DNA of 22,355 bases from an uncultured Eubacteriales bacterium (lineage in GTDB: Bacteria; Bacillota; Clostridia; Oscillospirales; Ruminococcaceae): assembly GCA_959605275.1 (NCBI GenBank), contig CAUHFD010000019.1, forward strand, positions 1 to 22,355, read 5' to 3'. The notes below the pieces were generated by a model that ran no database searches, had not been told where the DNA came from, and saw only the letters and a program-made list of their open reading frames with translations. Below, in pieces: positions 21,732 through 22,355 of the stretch. Made by a program: the position numbers and the translations under genes. Within the stretch, counting starts at the first letter, position 1. Each line of letters opens with the position of its first letter.

Positions 21732-22355
21732 GCTTTTGCTATCCTGGAATGGAAAGGGCAGCTTTGGACGAAATCAATCTGCAAATTGAGCCTTCTCAGT
21801 TTATTGTGTTGTGCGGCAAATCAGGATGCGGAAAAAGCACATTGCTGCGCCAGATGAAAAAAAATCTGATGCCGTTTGGTGATTTCAAAGGCGAGATTCT
21901 TTATAACGGGACAGAGATTACAGAACTTGACGATCGCAGGAGCGCACAGGAAATCGGATTCGTTCAGCAAAATCCGGACAATCAGATCGTTACCGACAAG
22001 GTTTGGCATGAGTTAGCATTCGGATTGGAAAGCTTAGGGTATCCCAATTCCGTGATTCGACGTAAGGTCGCTGAGATGGCGAGTTTTTTCGGTATTCAAA
22101 CTTGGTTTCGGAAAAATGTCAACGACTTATCCGGCGGGCAAAAGCAGCTGCTGAATCTTGCCTCCATTATGGCGATGCAGCCAAAGGTGCTGATTTTAGA
22201 TGAGCCGACTTCGCAGCTTGATCCGATTGCTTCTATGGGATTTTTGGAAACTTTACAACGTATTAACAGGGAGCTGGGAACGACGATAATCATTTCAGAG
22301 CATCGTTTGGAGGAGCTTTTTCCGATGGCTGATCAGGCTGCCGTCATGGAGAACG
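21705..22355 (+). CDS. ecfA: Energy-coupling factor ATPase subunit (EcfA/CbiO-like), cut by window end
   Basis: 217 residues are visible and the frame is still open at the end. The ATPase motifs are Walker A GKSGCGKST, a Q-loop with the ECF-typical FVQQNPDNQIVT, signature LSGGQKQLLNLA, Walker B VLILDEPTSQLD and switch histidine in ISEHRLEEL. The start ATG 21705 follows AAGGGAG and overlaps ecfT, a common ECF arrangement. The SEHRLEELF form is frequent in two-domain fused ECF ATPases, so the complete gene may carry two ATPase domains; this cannot be decided here. The S component is not in view and may follow. Confidence 0.92.

Noticed and set aside
20817..22355. Reading the ECF genes as a cobalt transporter (CbiQO)
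   Set aside because: No cbiM or cbiN is present and the transcobalamin-like neighbour points to a corrinoid, although cobalt cannot be excluded without the S component.

Overview
The window reads as a low-to-moderate GC chromosomal segment of an anaerobic Firmicute, most likely class Clostridia. The signs are Shine-Dalgarno-led compact operons, ECF-type import, a FeoB-associated Cys-rich peptide, the split cobalamin-salvage gene set and a sortase-like cell-wall anchor. Every convincing gene is on the + strand. I saw no rRNA, tRNA, CRISPR array, transposase or phage gene. Family assignments are recognitions by eye; no search was run.

Region 1 (1-5300) holds a SulP anion transporter whose conserved N-terminus runs upstream of its first ATG, then a terminator. 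An aldehyde dehydrogenase and a cation diffusion facilitator follow, probably as one unit behind a leader containing a tiny ORF and a 16-bp hairpin. An unassigned membrane protein ends the region. Region 2 (5300-10400) begins with three palindromes sharing a 16-bp core (GTTAGT-N4-RCTAAC) that resembles DtxR/IdeR-type metalloregulator sites. Behind them are a FeoB-associated Cys-rich peptide without feoA or feoB, two CydDC-like ABC half-transporters, a YgbA-type Cys-rich protein and a DUF454 protein fused to an HMA metal-binding domain.

Region 3 (10500-16880) is a cobalamin-riboswitch-controlled operon for the late steps of B12 assembly: cobU, cobS, a short cobU paralogue, cobC, cbiB, cobD and cobT. 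No corrin-ring genes are present here, so the locus suits salvage or completion of corrinoids. The riboswitch leader carries two successive terminators, and a 250-nt hairpin-rich spacer interrupts the operon after cobS.

Region 4 (17000-22355) starts with a second, closely related cobalamin riboswitch. It controls a secreted, probably wall-anchored PQQ-like beta-propeller protein with a helical stalk, a membrane-tethered DUF4430 (transcobalamin-like) protein, EcfT and an ECF ATPase cut by the window end. Together regions 3 and 4 look like a B12-responsive capture, import and remodelling locus. The propeller plus transcobalamin-like pair as a Gram-positive corrinoid-capture apparatus is the most interesting hypothesis.
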